The notes: a model not told the origin generated them from the letters alone. A stretch of 64,000 nucleotides of DNA from Metridium senile (GCA_949775045.1 OX459100.1:4551936-4615935), one strand, 5' to 3'. Counted from the first letter of the stretch, positions 12,969-26,930 are shown. Numbers and translations are program-made.

Positions 12969-14320
12969 TTAATATTCATGTTCCGTTATAATTTGACGTT
13001 TGGTGCTGAAGACCTGTCACGTCAAACCAAGACACTAAACCGAAACAACGCTATCTGTCAAAAAAATGGCGCACTTTTAATTTATGTAATAAATGCAAAT
13101 TAGTTATCTGTCTTCAAAAGAATAACACTATTACTATGCTGATTAACATTATTTTTCGATTAAAGTTGACGAGCACATTTCATTCAGTTTATGAAAAAGT
13201 GGTTATAGCTAGTATTGAACTAATCTTCTTAGATAATGTTGACATTATCAATTATTATGCTAGACTTGCAGCCGGGGTTTCATTTTGTTCAATATTTTTG
13301 TCTCTGAATTTACGTGTTGTTATTTTCTCAAATTTATGAGTTTACAAAACAAGGTATGTTATATTTCAAGTGTTTTAATTTCTTTGTAAAAATCGGCGGT
13401 TTTTTTTTTTACTCCGATGTTTAGTTTAGCAAAAAATGGCCGATTATCATGGAACAAACGCACATTTAAATCACACTCTATTGTATTATGAGAATTTAAT
13501 TCAATTTAATTTATAGTTTTTAGTGCGCTTACAGCAATAACATTAGTAATAATATACATGAATAAATTACTCGAATTTGATTGGCTGAGAGCAGTGCAGT
13601 ACAATTGTAAAACAGTGCAGAAAAGTGTAACACAGTGCAAATTACAGTCCATACAGTGCAAATTACAAAAACTAAATCGATTTGATAAACAGTATTCCTA
13701 AATCATTTTAGAATTAAATCATTTTTAAATTACTGTCTGACATTAATTTAAAAAAACTAATTAAAACTATGATTACAATGTAAAATTACAAGTGCTAGTA
13801 TGCTATCAATGCGCTAACAGCAATAATTATATAAATAAAACTGTGAAAAATTAAATTAAACTATTTAAAAAAACGTGTCATGGCGAGAAAATGTTGAATA
13901 AATGTTAATATTCTTTTCATTTTTTTTATTATATGTGAAATATACATGAATGAAACAATTAACACATGTTTAAACTTGTATTTGTACAAATGTGCAAATT
14001 AATGTAAATTGTTCCCGCGTCATCTCAGAAGAGGAAATTGAACAATCCGCATCAGACTTTTGTTTACAAACTATTTATTTGTGATGTTAATTAACAACTG
14101 GATGTGAAATAGGATTCAAAAAGATTATAGTAAAATCAGATCCCAAAATGATATATATTTTTGCTTCTTTAAGACATAATGTTTTGGATAGCACAATTAG
14201 CTAGTAAATGTAAGCAAGAACAATTACTGTTTCGAATTATCTCAATTTGGTACAGTGCTTCAGAAAAAAGAGCATATAACATTGAAAACAACTCAAAAAG
14301 ATAGATAATTAGTGCATTAC

Positions 14321-14617
14321 AGCAGTTCTCAGTCACACGTGCACCGCTCGCATAAAAAGCACGCTATAAAACGTGAAGTTGGTGGACGTCAATCAAACTG
14401 TGTTTACAAGACGCATGGTGTTTTTACTTCAGTCGGGCTGCGAAACATGTCTGAATTCCTACAACAACCTCTTCGTCGGATTCAGACATGTTTCGCAGCC
14501 CGACTGAAGTAAAAACACCATGCGTCTTGTAAACACAGTTTGATTTACGTCCACCAACTTCACGTTTTATAGCGGTGCTTTTTTGCGAGCGGTGCACGTG
14601 TGACTGAGAATAGCTGT
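14321..14617. repeat. Near-perfect 297-bp palindrome (spacer I)
   Basis: Arms of ~135 nt (from AGCAGTTCTCAGTCACACG to CGTGTGACTGAGAATAGCTGT-type end) flank a short loop near 14457-14479. Arm mismatches are few. A transcript would fold into one long hairpin. The same structure recurs in spacers II and III with part of the left arm missing. Confidence 0.9.
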
Positions 14618-15076
14618 AAATTTGTCAGCATAATTTTTTGAACTGATGTATGACTTTTCAACAAAATGCTCTAGTTTTTGTATAAATATGATTAAGGAAA
14701 TTCGCGCGGAATGTTCACGCGCATCCTACTACGCACGACGACGCGCGGTGAGGAACGCCTGGGAGATTTTGCTTCTATAAGATAAACAAGCAGGCGAGCT
14801 TAGTTTCGATGAATTAACGGTGACCCCCATTTGTTATCTTATAAATCAAAGTAACTACTCAAGATAAGTCTTCGCTTAATTTTTGAAAAAAATTGACATT
14901 TTTTTTAATTACAGAAAATCGGCTTTTTCACATTTTTTTTACCCTCGAAAACGACAAAAAAGCGGCCATTTTGTTCGAGACTAACGGTCTTTTTCTCCAA
15001 AAAAGGAAATTATTTTCAAATTTTGCGTCAAAAAACCGCTTTATTTCCAAATATAATGATTTTCAAAAACACTTAA

Positions 15077-16370
15077 GATGGCTGACTACTATATAAAAAC
15101 TAGAAAACTGCGCATGACTTCGCGCACATACGACATCGAGTCACGGTAGAGATACAGGGAATCCAAACATTCTTTTTAGTACCGTATATTTTAAAGCGTT
15201 AAGCAATTTAACAGCCATTATCATGATTTAGATATGCTGTCATTTGAAAGGGATCTGTTTCACCTTGATATGTGAATTTATAAAAGTAAAAGGAACTTCA
15301 AAGGTGGCCGAACTAGCGATTCTTTTAATTACAAAACTCACATTTCACGAAAAACGGCAAAATAGGACTCAAAACTTATCCAAACAACAATTGCACAACA
15401 TTAGTGAAATAAAACGAAAACAAAAGCATTATATAAAAGTCATTTTCTGTCGAAAAGACAATTTTTTAGCACGTTTTTGTTGGAAAAAATAATGAATATG
15501 AAAGTTGAAATATGTCAAAAAGACGATGGAAAATTAGTTAAAACAAAGCAATGAACACATGAAATGATACATAGTGACATTTATTATAGCTTCTACTTAC
15601 AGAAAAGTGAATTGCCTTTGAGAAATAATCCATAAACCTGTTTTAAGGGACGTTTTTTGAAAAGAAATACTTCGAGTAGTTGACAAACTTTCCCTCAACA
15701 TCGCACGAGTGTTGCGTGACAAGATGGCGTAAGTTCAAAAGGAACAGCTCATTGGATTGGGTAAAATATATCCAATCAGAAATAACGTTGTAATTCTCCC
15801 GTTCCCAGGACTGGCAGAGTAGTCAAAATGGTGGAAAAAGCTGATTTTAGGCTCGTTTTTCTTTTAAAACTCAACAATTCGCCCGGGACCCTATGATTTG
15901 TTTTTGATATTCAGGAAGAACAGGTAAAAATCGTTGTTTTGACAAACTTTAAGAAAGTTGTCATTTCTACAACTATAAAAAAATACTGTGTCTGCTAATA
16001 CAAATGATCGTTTACGCTCGATTTCGGACTTTATGAGCATACATATTACATATTTTTTCACCTTACTCGTACATATTTCCTATTAATTACTTAACAGATC
16101 TCGAGAACAATCCTCACGTAAGATTTTCTGAAAAAAATACGTCCACAGCTCTTTTAGTTTTTATGTTGTGAATTATTTGGTTCCAAGCCCAGTTTTTGCC
16201 ATTTTTCGTTCGAAAACTTGCAGAGTGGGTACTATTCGAAATCCAATATCTCAGAAACGTGATCGGGACACCCCATTTTTCTCTTTTCATCTGAATCACC
16301 ATTAAATTTCCTATGAAATACCTTTCTAATAATAAATTCTGATTTGTTTTTCGTATAGTAGTCAGCCACC
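15077..16370. mobile_element. ~1.3-kb TTAA-flanked TIR element (spacer I)
   Basis: The left end reads GATGGCTGACTACTATA and the right end is the complement of GGTGGCTGACTACTATA, each next to TTAA (15073-15076 and 16371-16374). The internal reading frames are short and not transposase-like. Copies at 30641-31923 and 42905-44174 are in the same spacer position, so they were duplicated with the array rather than inserted independently. Confidence 0.75.
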
Positions 16371-16810
16371 TTAAGGGCCTTCTTTTATTATGACATTTTA
16401 TATTGACATTATGACATTTTTTACTAATTTTCTTTCTTGTTTTTGCCACCAAAACATTCCGTCACGCTGCTTGCGGAAAATGCCGACATTGCCGAATTGG
16501 AGGCCATGCATTATCCTCGGAAACAACGACGGTGACCCCAATTTTTGTTAGCTTATTTGATGTGTCTAATTTAGTTTGATCAACTGGCAAAGTCTTAGGA
16601 AATTGACATTTACTTTGATTTTTGTGGCAATATACTTTCGTGTCGTGCAATTTTGGTAATGTTTTTTTGCAATCGCTCGTATGATTTCAGACCAATTTGC
16701 ATTTCACTCAGTTCAATAACCTTTTTTTATTAACTTTATTATGTTCATTTATTCATGTTTTATTTACTATTTTTTTTTTAAATTCCATCAGGCCTTTTTG
16801 GTGATTTCGG

Positions 16811-16842
16811 CCCGGGCGGAGGGTGGGGGGGGGGGGGGGGGG
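16811..16842. repeat. Poly-G tract (spacer I)
   Basis: CCCGGGCGGAGGGT is followed by 18 consecutive G in otherwise AT-rich sequence. Downstream, TTTTAGGGTC-type motifs recur for ~150 bp. It could form a G-quadruplex. Equivalent tracts lie at 32371 and 44623. Confidence 0.9.
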
Positions 16843-18640
16843 ACTTTTAGGGTCGAAAGATAGACCCTCGCGTACCTTTTAGGGTCAGAGTTACGTTTTC
16901 GAACTTAAGATTATACAAATTGAAAAAAATCTAAATGGTGCCGTACCTTAGAGTCTGAAATCAGTATCTGAGTTAATTTATGCATACCTTGTGGGGTCAT
17001 TTTCAAAACCGTCCGTCTAGCACCCCTATCCATTTTTCAAGGGAGTCCCCTCCGGGGATTTTGGCTATTACATAATATCAGCAAAAAAATATTGATTAAA
17101 AGTTTGCCATCATTCAGTTATAAAACAATTATGAATCACATATTTATCTATGGTTATAACGTTAATCTTGCTAAAGGTTTAGCTTCTTTTTTCCAATACA
17201 AACCTGCAAGTTTACGTGTTAGCTTCCTACTTAAGTTAAAAATTAGAGCATATCTTGTTTATTCTATATCATCTTCCGTGTAAGTTTCTGAACAGCAGAT
17301 CTATGTAAGTGGGTAATGTACCGTCTTCCTATTTTGTCCTCCAATCTATGGAGAAAAAAAGCATTCTGTGAGTCAATTAGTTTTATATGTCTAACAAGGA
17401 CAACAAATGGGCAAAACTACCCTTCTTTTAAATCATGTATGCCCAAAGTGCCTGAGTTCATCATCGTCTTGATCAGTAATCACTATCCTAACCAGTGCTA
17501 GCGCTCAGGTTTCCTTCAGATCATTTTTCACTTCAAGGGCTGGAGAAAAATAATATATTTTTAGTTTGCTTTACATTATTGATTAAAATGTTTTAACATT
17601 TACCCATTAATATAGATTGACTGTTCGCCAATAAAGAAATGAGATGCATGCCTAGATTGGTTAAGACCTGCAAGGGCGCTATAAAACGTGACATAGGACA
17701 TCTACACCATTTTGCTATTATTTTGTCCCATGTTTCAATCCCAATTAATTCTCTTATTTGTAAGACATATTCACAAAACGTTGCATGTTTAGGAGTTGTT
17801 TTGAGGCTTTTTTAAGCTTTTTTAACCTTAAAAGTTAGTAATCTAACGATTACACAATTAAACCAATTTGTAAATGGAGCTCATTGTATTCATGTAGTTG
17901 GCACAAGTTTGATGGCAGCTTACAGCCGATGCTTACTCTAGATCTCGGTATGCATTTCTTCATGCAAACATATATATATGTGCAAACATAATTATACTCT
18001 TGGTCGCAAGGACTCGCTTTCATTTCTGTAAACAGCTCCTAAACGTTGTGAAATCACGCCATTTAAATCTGACTTTGATCGAACGTCCAAATATTGATAA
18101 TCGCTCTTGAGATAGAACTTCAATGCCTCAGTTTATAGAATGGTATTCATGATTTTCATCTGATGATAAAATTACAGTTTTTTAGGGGTGTAAATGCCAT
18201 TGAAAACACTGATTCAAAATTCACAATCACGCTCACAGTTATTATGGACCATTATTATTACCTTCATGGTTTATTGCACTTAGTTCTTACAAGCGATCTC
18301 ATTGGCCCTTGGTAAGACAAGGGGCAGTGACGTCAAGAACACAGTATCCGGAGAAGTCCATCAGACGGAGTTTGGGGAGAAAGCGAGAGCGTGGGACCCA
18401 GGCCCGCTCTGAAAATCAGACTAGGAAAACTAATGTAACGCAGTAATATTTTCTAATGGACAAGTGTTTCTTGACTATTGAAAGCTTAAGTTGTGATTAG
18501 TAGCCAGAACATTCCAAGACTCAGTTCCTTACGTATATTTTTCATATAAAACCACATAATATTAACACATATGACTTCAATTCTTGATCAAAATTTCCGT
18601 CTGATCATACAAAATGTTTGGTACATTTTAGGGTTAGAAA

Positions 18641-21600
18641 TCATGTTTTATAGTCCCCAAAACTTGGATGTCTATATTCCTCGATGCTGGTCTCGCAGCC
18701 CTTACAAGAAACATCGCGAAGCCACATTTTACGAGATGATGGAGCAGGATTAAAGTGCTTGATTTTTACTGCTTTCTCATGGCCAAGCATCATGCATAGA
18801 ACATTGGATTCTTTCATTCCCAAGCCATCGTTACAGATTGTACCCCATAAACCTGAGTACATTACTTCCACACGACCTTCGATAGGATTTGCATGTCGGC
18901 CCTCGTTTACTCCTCCAGAAAGACGTACTGAAAAAAGCAACCTTAGCTTATGAAATGATTTAGAAACATTTTTCTATTTCCGATCTTCTATTTTCAAAAT
19001 GCAAAAAAGGAGCTTATGTATAAAGGTTTGCAAATTAGGTCTACATTTTTACAAAAAAATGATGAAATAATTCTAGTTTGCATGTATGTGGATTTCAATG
19101 GTAAAAACTTCCAAATATAGTATACGGAATAAGGGCAAACAATATATTCTGTATTAAGCTACTCACCTTTATAACCAGAACACACGACACCAGCATCATT
19201 TTTGTGACTGTTGCACCAAGAGTCAACACTTCCCCATCCATTGTGAGAACAGCTGTGTAGTGAGGTCTCTGTGCCCTTACATTGCATCTCGTCCAGCCAG
19301 ACTTTACCCGACCCTCGTCCATACCTCATAGGTCCTACTGCTTTAGTAAAACCAAGTTGTCGACATGCAACCTTGGCGTCGTTCATATCCCAGTAATAAT
19401 GACACACTGTTCCCCATTCGTTATTGTGGTAGACTCGTACAATACCAGCAACAGCTAAACCCGTTGTACCAGGTTCAAGTTGTATGTTATCTTGAGGTGG
19501 ACCTGTAAACATATCAGTGTTTCACTTAAATAAAATTGTAATTTGCGTATTTTTTTTAAAAAACAAAAAACAAAGAATTACATATATCACGCGCAATTTT
19601 TGGCAAAAAATAATAGCTTTCCAATATTATAGCAAATTTTGAGTTTTAACTTTGAATTTTCACCATCTTTACTATATCAACCATAGTAAGAATAATATAA
19701 TGGTACTTCAACTTTGGTTCTTAGATATCAACTGTCGCACAATAATATAAAGGACCAAAAGCTACATATTCAATTTTGCTTGATGCAATTCAATACAGAT
19801 ATGTCTCATGTTTTGAAAAGCTTACAGAAATGGTTTTGAAAATTACCTGTGTAACCAGAACACACGACACCAACATCGGCTATGTGACTGTTGCAGTAAG
19901 AGGCAACCTTTCCCCATCCATTGTGAGTACAGCTCTGTAGTGAGGTCTCTGTTCCCTTACATTGCATGTTGTACAGCCAGACTTTACCTGACCCTCGTCC
20001 AAGTCTCCAATATCCTACAGCTTTGGTAAAACCAAGTTGTCGACATGCAACCTTGGCGTCCTTCATATCGAAGCCACCAGCACACACTGTTCCCCATTGC
20101 TTATTGTGAAGGACTCGTACAATACCAGAAACACCTGAACCTACTGTACCAGGTTCAAGTTGTATATTTTGGGCATCTTAAAAGAAAAATAAACAAAAGA
20201 TTTAGATAAGAAGATTAAAGCATTTATGATAAACAAAGGTAAAAGTCGCATTTCTATTCAATCGGTTTAACTCAGTTTTAGTAATTCTCACTAATGTTTG
20301 ACAATCGATATTTAAAAACCTTTTAGCATTCAAATGAAAATATAATCAAACAATATAATTTAAATTCGATTTTAAGTTAATTTTATAACGTACAATGAAT
20401 ATGTTAAGTTGGACTTGTTTTCTTGAATAAGTTTATTATCTAAGCTAATAAAATCAGCTTATTTTTCACGTTTTGTTATTGTCTAGTATACTGTTTTATA
20501 ATCTTTTTTAATCTGTTTTAACACTGTAAAATCCTCTGTGGTAATTACTAGTAGACATATTACTTTTAAACAAAGGTGAACAATTTTCTATTTTTTAATG
20601 TATTTGATATGGATATCTCTTTAACTAATATTTTGTTTTCATGGTATTAACAAGTGTAACGACCCATAATGATATACTCCCTTTTCAAAACTATTATTTC
20701 CTTGTTGTATATCAAATTGACGCTTACATATATAAAGAAAATTTGCAGTATAGTTTTTGTCATTTAATTTTTTTGACATATACATTTTGTAAATTTGCAT
20801 CAAAGATTTTTATCAGGATATTTCAGTCACCAATTTCTTTACAATCTTTTGATAAATGCAGTTCGTATTTAAGCATATTTTTCCATTTAACTCATTTATA
20901 CATTTTAAAATACTATTTTGATGTTATCTAAATCTTTGATCCATGATGTTCTTAAATAATTACTTTGTCATTTTGTTTGATGTTTAAATTGTATTGCAAA
21001 ACGTTTTGGTTATATTCTAAATAACCAAATTTCAAATGTAAATGTTTAAATAAACATTCCAACTATATTTTTTAAATAGTAGGGATATAAATGGGACGTT
21101 TCGGTGTACGTCCGACACCAATTTCAAGCTTATGCTTAATAATTGTGTTGCATGTACAATAAAACATCGCATGTATATCCCTTTCTATTTGTAACTAGCT
21201 TTTCTTCAAAACATCTTCTTGTAAAACTATATTTTTAACAGGTTTAAATATATATTTATCATAAATGATATTTAAGACTGAAATAGCTTTTTCAAATTTA
21301 TTATCTCAAATTTTGCTAAACTTTTTTGTTATGATATATTGATTACAATGGACAATGCACTATAAGTTGCATTCAAATAATCGACATGACACTTAAGTTG
21401 TGTTGTGACTGCTTTAGAGCAGATTTCCTATAACTTTAAAAAGTTAAGTGTCATGTGCGTGTCTTGCCGTGACCGTGATGTTTTCTAGAAGTTTTTGACG
21501 TGCCTTGTAAGGCATTGAACGGGGATTATGCCATGCGATTTTCATAGTCATACGGACTTGTACTCTGCTCTAATTAGTCAATAATTGACTTGTATATTAC

Positions 21601-21690
21601 CAATTAAATTCTAAAGGTTTAATACTCACCAGTAAGAGCTAACAAAGCCCAAAGGGTTACGAAAAGACCAAGGAATATTCCACAATTCAT
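18641..21690 (-). CDS. SRCR-domain secreted protein, copy 2 (open, truncated third domain)
   Basis: Exons: 21690-21630 (signal peptide, identical to copy 1), 20176-19847 (SRCR A), 19502-19167 (SRCR B) and 18927-18641 (SRCR C, partial). It is the only one of the four copies with no internal stop or insertion, giving 337 residues. Domain C ends early as ...FGDYKT followed by TGA at 18641-18643. The stop codon comes from sequence joined by the ~1.35-kb deletion shared with copies 3 and 4, so the last two cysteines of C are lost. A and B keep all six cysteines. The variable residues of A differ from copy 1: AGG after WGTVC, YWRL, LYNM, KVASYCNSHIAD. It is predicted secreted with no membrane anchor. 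Whether the truncated C domain folds is uncertain. Confidence 0.8.
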
Positions 21691-21799
21691 TTCGCTAGTT
21701 CTGTACTGTAGAGCGCTCCTTCATCTGAAATGCAAATCTCGATACATCCGTCTTCTACAAAGGTGATTTGATTATGAAGATGTAGAGTGCATAACGGCT

Positions 21800-21813
21800 G
21801 CCTTTTATTGGTT
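21800..21813 (-). promoter_or_regulatory. Putative core promoter of copy 2
   Basis: CCAATAAAAGG on the minus strand at the same spacing from the ATG as in copy 1. The surrounding 5' region is almost identical to copy 1. Confidence 0.35.
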
Positions 21814-23361
21814 CTGGGGTGGTTGTTTTGGAGCGAAATTCTAATTGTTATAGCCAGTGATGTTTCGGTTTAATGAAACATTGTTAATACGAAAGTGAAA
21901 TAATATGTATATTGAAACAACTTTGTGGACATTTTTGATAAATACCTTTATCGAAACTTTTGGAGGTATCAAAAAATACAAAAATAAAATAAAGTAAAAA
22001 AGAAATAAAAGTAAAAAAGAAAGCCTGAACTACTAAAACAAAATAACATTATGTAAATCAATAAATTTGTTATAAGATCCCGTTTCAAAAGTATAGTAAA
22101 TATGATAATCTAACAAGTTAATATTCATGTTCCGTTATATTTTGACGTTTGGTGCTGAAGACCTGTCACGTCAAACCAAGACACTAAACCGAAACAACGC
22201 TATCTGTCAAAAAAAATGGCGCACTTTTAATTTATGTAATAAATGCAAATTAGTTATCTGTCTTCAAAAGAATAACACTATTACTATGCTGATTAACATT
22301 TATTTTTCGATTAAAGTTGACGAGCACATTTCATTCAGTTTATGAAAAAGTGGTTTTAGCTAGTATTGAACTAATCTTCTTAGATAATGTTGACATTATC
22401 AATTATTATGCTAAACTTGCAGCCGGGGTTTCATTTTGTTCAATATTTTTGTCTCTGAATTTACGTGTTGTTATTTTCTCAAATTTATGAGTTTACAAAA
22501 CAAGGTATGTTATATTTCAAGTGTTTTAATTTCTTTGTAAAAATCGGCGGTTTTTTTTTTACTCCGATGTTTAGTTTAGCAAAAAATGGCCGATTATCAT
22601 GGAACAAACGCACATTTAAATCACACTCTATTGTATTATGAGAATTTAATTCAATTTAATTTATAGTTTTTAGTGCGCTTACAGCAATAACATTAGTAAT
22701 AATATACATGAATAAATTACACGAATTTGATTGGCTGAGAGAAGTGCAGTACAATTGTAAAACAGTGCAGAAAAGTGTAACACAGTGCAAATTAAGGCCT
22801 GCCCGTGGACCTTAAATCGCCGTAATTTAATGCGATTTAAAGCGTTTTAAGGCGATTTAATGCGATTTAAGCAAATATGGCCAAACTTCGAGTGAAGTTT
22901 TAAGGCGTTTTAGTACGGTTTAAGGCGATTTAAGAAAAAATATAAGAAAATCAGAGGCGCCATAAGGCAATTTTAAGCAATTTACAGCGATTTAGGGATG
23001 TTTAAGAAAATATATGGTGAAGAAGATGCATTTTCTGGTGGTTTAAGTAATTTTTTTTGTAAAAATGAACAACATTTTAAGTTCATTTAAGGAAATTTGA
23101 AAATAAAGGTATCATTGTTCAAAGTATCATTTAAATATAATACTTCTAGTAAGCAAAGGCCAGTTTAAACTTTACATCAAAAATTGTATTCAATAAAGGT
23201 CAGCGTAACAATTAAAGCACTTTTAAACAATGATTATCAATTATTTTAACATAGTTTAATACTATGAAACCAGTTGCAAAACAATTAGTTTTATATCTTT
23301 TTTATTTTGAATATTTTTATCATCAAAACTTTTAAACAACACTTCCTTTGTACATCTTTCT

Positions 23362-23628
23362 GTATACACCTATTTCAATAAACGTTGTCCATCTGGAATG
23401 GTTGATCTGAGACCGATAGGAATTGTGGGAGCTCATTAAATTTCAAATAACTTGTTTTAATCACACTTGAATGGTGCTGAATTACAGGTAACAGTATTTC
23501 AGAAGTAAACATTAATATTCAAGCAATATTATAATAGTGTATTTGCAGTTTAACGAGCTCCCACAATTCCTATCGGTCTCAGATCAACCATTTCCAGATG
23601 GACAACTTTAATTGAAATAGGTGTATAC
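23362..23628. mobile_element. Nested foldback element, ~75-bp arms
   Basis: The left arm begins GTATACACCTATTTCAAT and the right arm is its complement, ending at 23628. The arms enclose a ~115-bp AT-rich core. It is nested in the 6.4-kb element. Confidence 0.8.
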
Positions 23629-24955
23629 ATATAAATTAAATAATTATATACGTTCTGGGTGCTTTCATTAAGGATTGCTGGCTATTTTCTAAGATACATT
23701 TGTTTGAATTTGTATAATATCGCTAACCTCCAACAATAAGAATCTAATCTTTATTGTAGTAGATATTTTTCCAGATTAAACAAACGTTTCTGAAACCAGG
23801 GACTGAACAGTAACGAAATTATTAAAGCTAATATTTTTACATACCACTGATGAAGATTTAAAGTCCAATTCGCATCTTATCTTGATGTTAGTTAGTGTAA
23901 ATGTTTCTGAAATTGTTTTTCCTGTCGCATTGATGATCCTTATAGAAAAACTTGGTTTTTGATACATAAGATTAAATTAATCTTTATATGTGATGTATAA
24001 ATAATCTCAGCGCGCATTTTCGGATCTTTGTCAGGAACCCATCCTATTTGACGTTCTCCAGATCGTATAGACAGCAAAATACCCCCAAACCATACCTTGA
24101 TCCAAAAGCAAGTGTTTTTGTCTTATGCTCACTTCAAATACTTCTTCTGACTGCCAATTACAGCAATAACCACTTCTTTACTTGATGCATACTTGGACGT
24201 TTCTTGATGCATACTTCCACTATTCGAAGGTGATGTCTGTGGCAGGTGGCAAGTCTTTTTTCCTTCTTGTTTCCTGGTTTTGATCTTATTTACAAGATGA
24301 TCTCTAGATCTTGTAAGTACCTTTACAGGAGATGACAGAAGCTCAAAATAAAACTATGTTCGAGTATTCCGCCATTTTGATTTGTTCCAGTCTCTCACGC
24401 TAAGTCCTGACATGTGACCTATCTGACATGTGTTACTGTGCTGTCATAATATTATCGGCTATATGACTCCCTCAATGAGAACTTTTTCTTTGACGATCGA
24501 GTAAAACAATTTTTTCAACCCTTTGACGAAGTATCGATTAGCCGATACCGATTAGCCTCGTTGGCCATTTCTGAGCTTCGTATTACAAATCAAGAGTTCA
24601 CTCAGTGAGTCGATGTATATTACCAGTATACCGTTCAGATTTGACAGAAAGTCTCATGAAATTGACCAGTAATTGAACACTCCTCCATCCACTCCCCCAT
24701 TCCAACGGAGAAACACCTGTGCGATGTTATCGCAGGCTCACAAAAACAATTTAAAATGGCGAACAGCAAGCTAAGATATTTGAATATTTGCATGTGTTTT
24801 CCACTCGTTTATGTAAAATACGCAGACAACCTATTTGCACAAGCAAAGCTGAGCAAATGATAATATACAAATTAGGTAATACCTAATAGCGGAGCTCCAG
24901 TTTTAATTGTTCTTACAACATCAATATGTGCATGTAAATAGTTTTTGTGCATGGG

Positions 24956-25319
24956 CCATGCCCAATCTGAACTGTAATTATTTTAGTTACGTAACCGCAA
25001 AAGACAACTACAAAATCATAGATATAGGTGGAACGGAAATATTTACTTTCTGCATGAGCAAATATAATCTGCGATATATATATTTTCGATAAAAATTCAA
25101 AAACCTTATTTATCACGCATACAAAGTACTATATTTTTCAATAATTTTATGCTCAAATTATGAAAAAGGTATTTTATGTGCATGATGAATTATTGCCTAA
25201 AAATCCAACCCAAACGTTTTTAAAATATGAACTTAGAAAAAAACTTCGATATCACTATAACTTTTCTAGAGAAACAAAATTAGGGGTATTATTCACGCGT
25301 TTTTGAAAGCATTACCAGA
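24956..25319. repeat. Direct repeat, first copy (~364 bp)
   Basis: Begins CCATGCCCAATCTGAACTG and ends near CGCGTTTTTGAAAG. It is highly similar to 26931-27293 except for small indels. The repeats are ~1.6 kb apart and in the same orientation. Confidence 0.85.
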
Positions 25320-26930
25320 AATCGAAGACATGTGACGTCACCGCATGCTAAAGTTAGATTTGTGGCATTTAAAAATGGCCGCTCAGAATTACTGATAAAT
25401 GTATGGGCTCAGAAAGAAAATGTCTAATATATTTGCTAAATATCATTGTACTATCGGTGCCGCCTCCTAACTTTTAACTCGAGTATAAGTTCTATTCATT
25501 TATGCAAGTTACGTTTGATTTAGTTTTCTCAATATGCAGCACGAAGGAATAACATTATCGAGAAATAATTGCCTTACTTTAGTCTGTATTTCAGCGAAAA
25601 ATGTGTAATTTACCTTGTGTTCAGCATCGCCTGCCATCGATATTTTACATGGATCCATCCTTGCCGCCTTCTTAAAATGCTTCTGAGATTACGGGCTTTT
25701 CAATGCTGTTTTAGAAGTCTTTCCAAGTAATACACCAATGACGCAGATTAACGGTAAAAAGTGATGATTTTTTAGTTTTAAAAATTTCAATTTTACACCA
25801 AAATATCATAAAAAATGACCGATAAATCCTGCAAAGAAGCTTGTTTCGATCGTCGAGTCGATTGCAATGTTTACAGCTTAGTAGCCTGGTGATTTTACGT
25901 GTTATACCGCTGTTTAAAGAATCCGAAGGCTTCTTAAGCGGGAAATTCAAAATTCAAAGTTCATAGCATGGGCTTCCTGTGTCCTTTTGAAATTTCCTAA
26001 GTGACCTAATTCGTTCGAATTATTCTATGCCGAGCGTAAGCGAGCGCTTCAATTTTAAATATCTCAACTGCACCAGAAGCGCTTGGTACTTCTAAACAAA
26101 CTTATAGTAGTTTGGTTTTGATAAATTGATTTATTTCGATAGAAATTCGAGGATAATTCTGGACTGCCAGTAGACCGCTGGTCATAATATCGCGGACGTA
26201 AAATGTCTTAGATTTCTGGTAATGATATGAATTTTTCCAGTCAAATCGCACAAAAATTCGTGACAGCGTGACTTTGTGTCACGACACGCGTACATTGGCG
26301 TGTTTGCGAATGCCAAGGCACCTTCAACTGGCAAATTCGCTTCAAACACAAGACAAAACGCTGAGAAAAATCAAGATTTTGAGCTTCATATTGACAAAAA
26401 CGTTACTTGAATAAGTACTAAATAGGATGATAACTATGTATTAAAAGGGAAAAAAAGGAATTCTAGAACATTTCTTTATAAAAAGAACCTTTTCATCGCA
26501 TTAGATTTAATATTAAAAAAAGTAGTCATTGCAAATCTTCAAAATTCAAACACTGAACACAAACGACCTGAAAGGTCTTTTGAAGTGGAATTAAAGACCT
26601 TAAGTATCAACCAACAAAGGATCGATTTGAAGCTTAATTATTTCAAGTTTTTAGGTGTTTTTGTTTTTCACGCTCGTTATCAAACAATTTTTCTTTCAAA
26701 AAACTGACTTGAAAAAATAATTCGTTGAACTTACTTTATCGGTGATTATTTTCCTGAGGTTTTCTTCTTCTGGATGACATCGATAATATTTTGACGAATA
26801 CATGTATGTACTTGAATCAGTTTTTATGAATTAAGCATGGATCATAGTTAAACGGCCAAGCTTGAAAATCCATAAATAAACTGTACTGAAGGAAGCATTT
26901 TGAAGATAGTATTCATTACCGAATAATTGC

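Larger units (their letters stand above)
12973..18640. repeat. Spacer I of the tandem array
   Basis: Inter-gene spacer between copies 1 and 2, repeated as spacer II (22120-34190, split by a 6.4-kb insertion) and spacer III (39250-46434). It holds a CAGTGCA-motif cluster (13592-13670), a ~297-bp palindrome, a TTAA element and a poly-G tract, entered separately. Short reading frames recur in each spacer only because the DNA is duplicated; none has a recognisable domain. Confidence 0.8.

Noticed and set aside
14893..15492. Short plus-strand frames repeated in spacers I, II and III
   Set aside because: They lie in duplicated spacer and TTAA-element sequence, start at non-ATG codons and show low-complexity composition. 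Conservation is explained by the duplication.
16840..17000. Telomere-like TTAGGG repeats
   Set aside because: TTTTAGGGTC motifs are spaced irregularly and are not head-to-tail hexamers.
25711..25950. 79-codon minus-strand frame with several Cys/His as a transposase remnant
   Set aside because: Spacing of Cys/His does not fit a zinc-finger type I can name, and no flanking exon is convincing.
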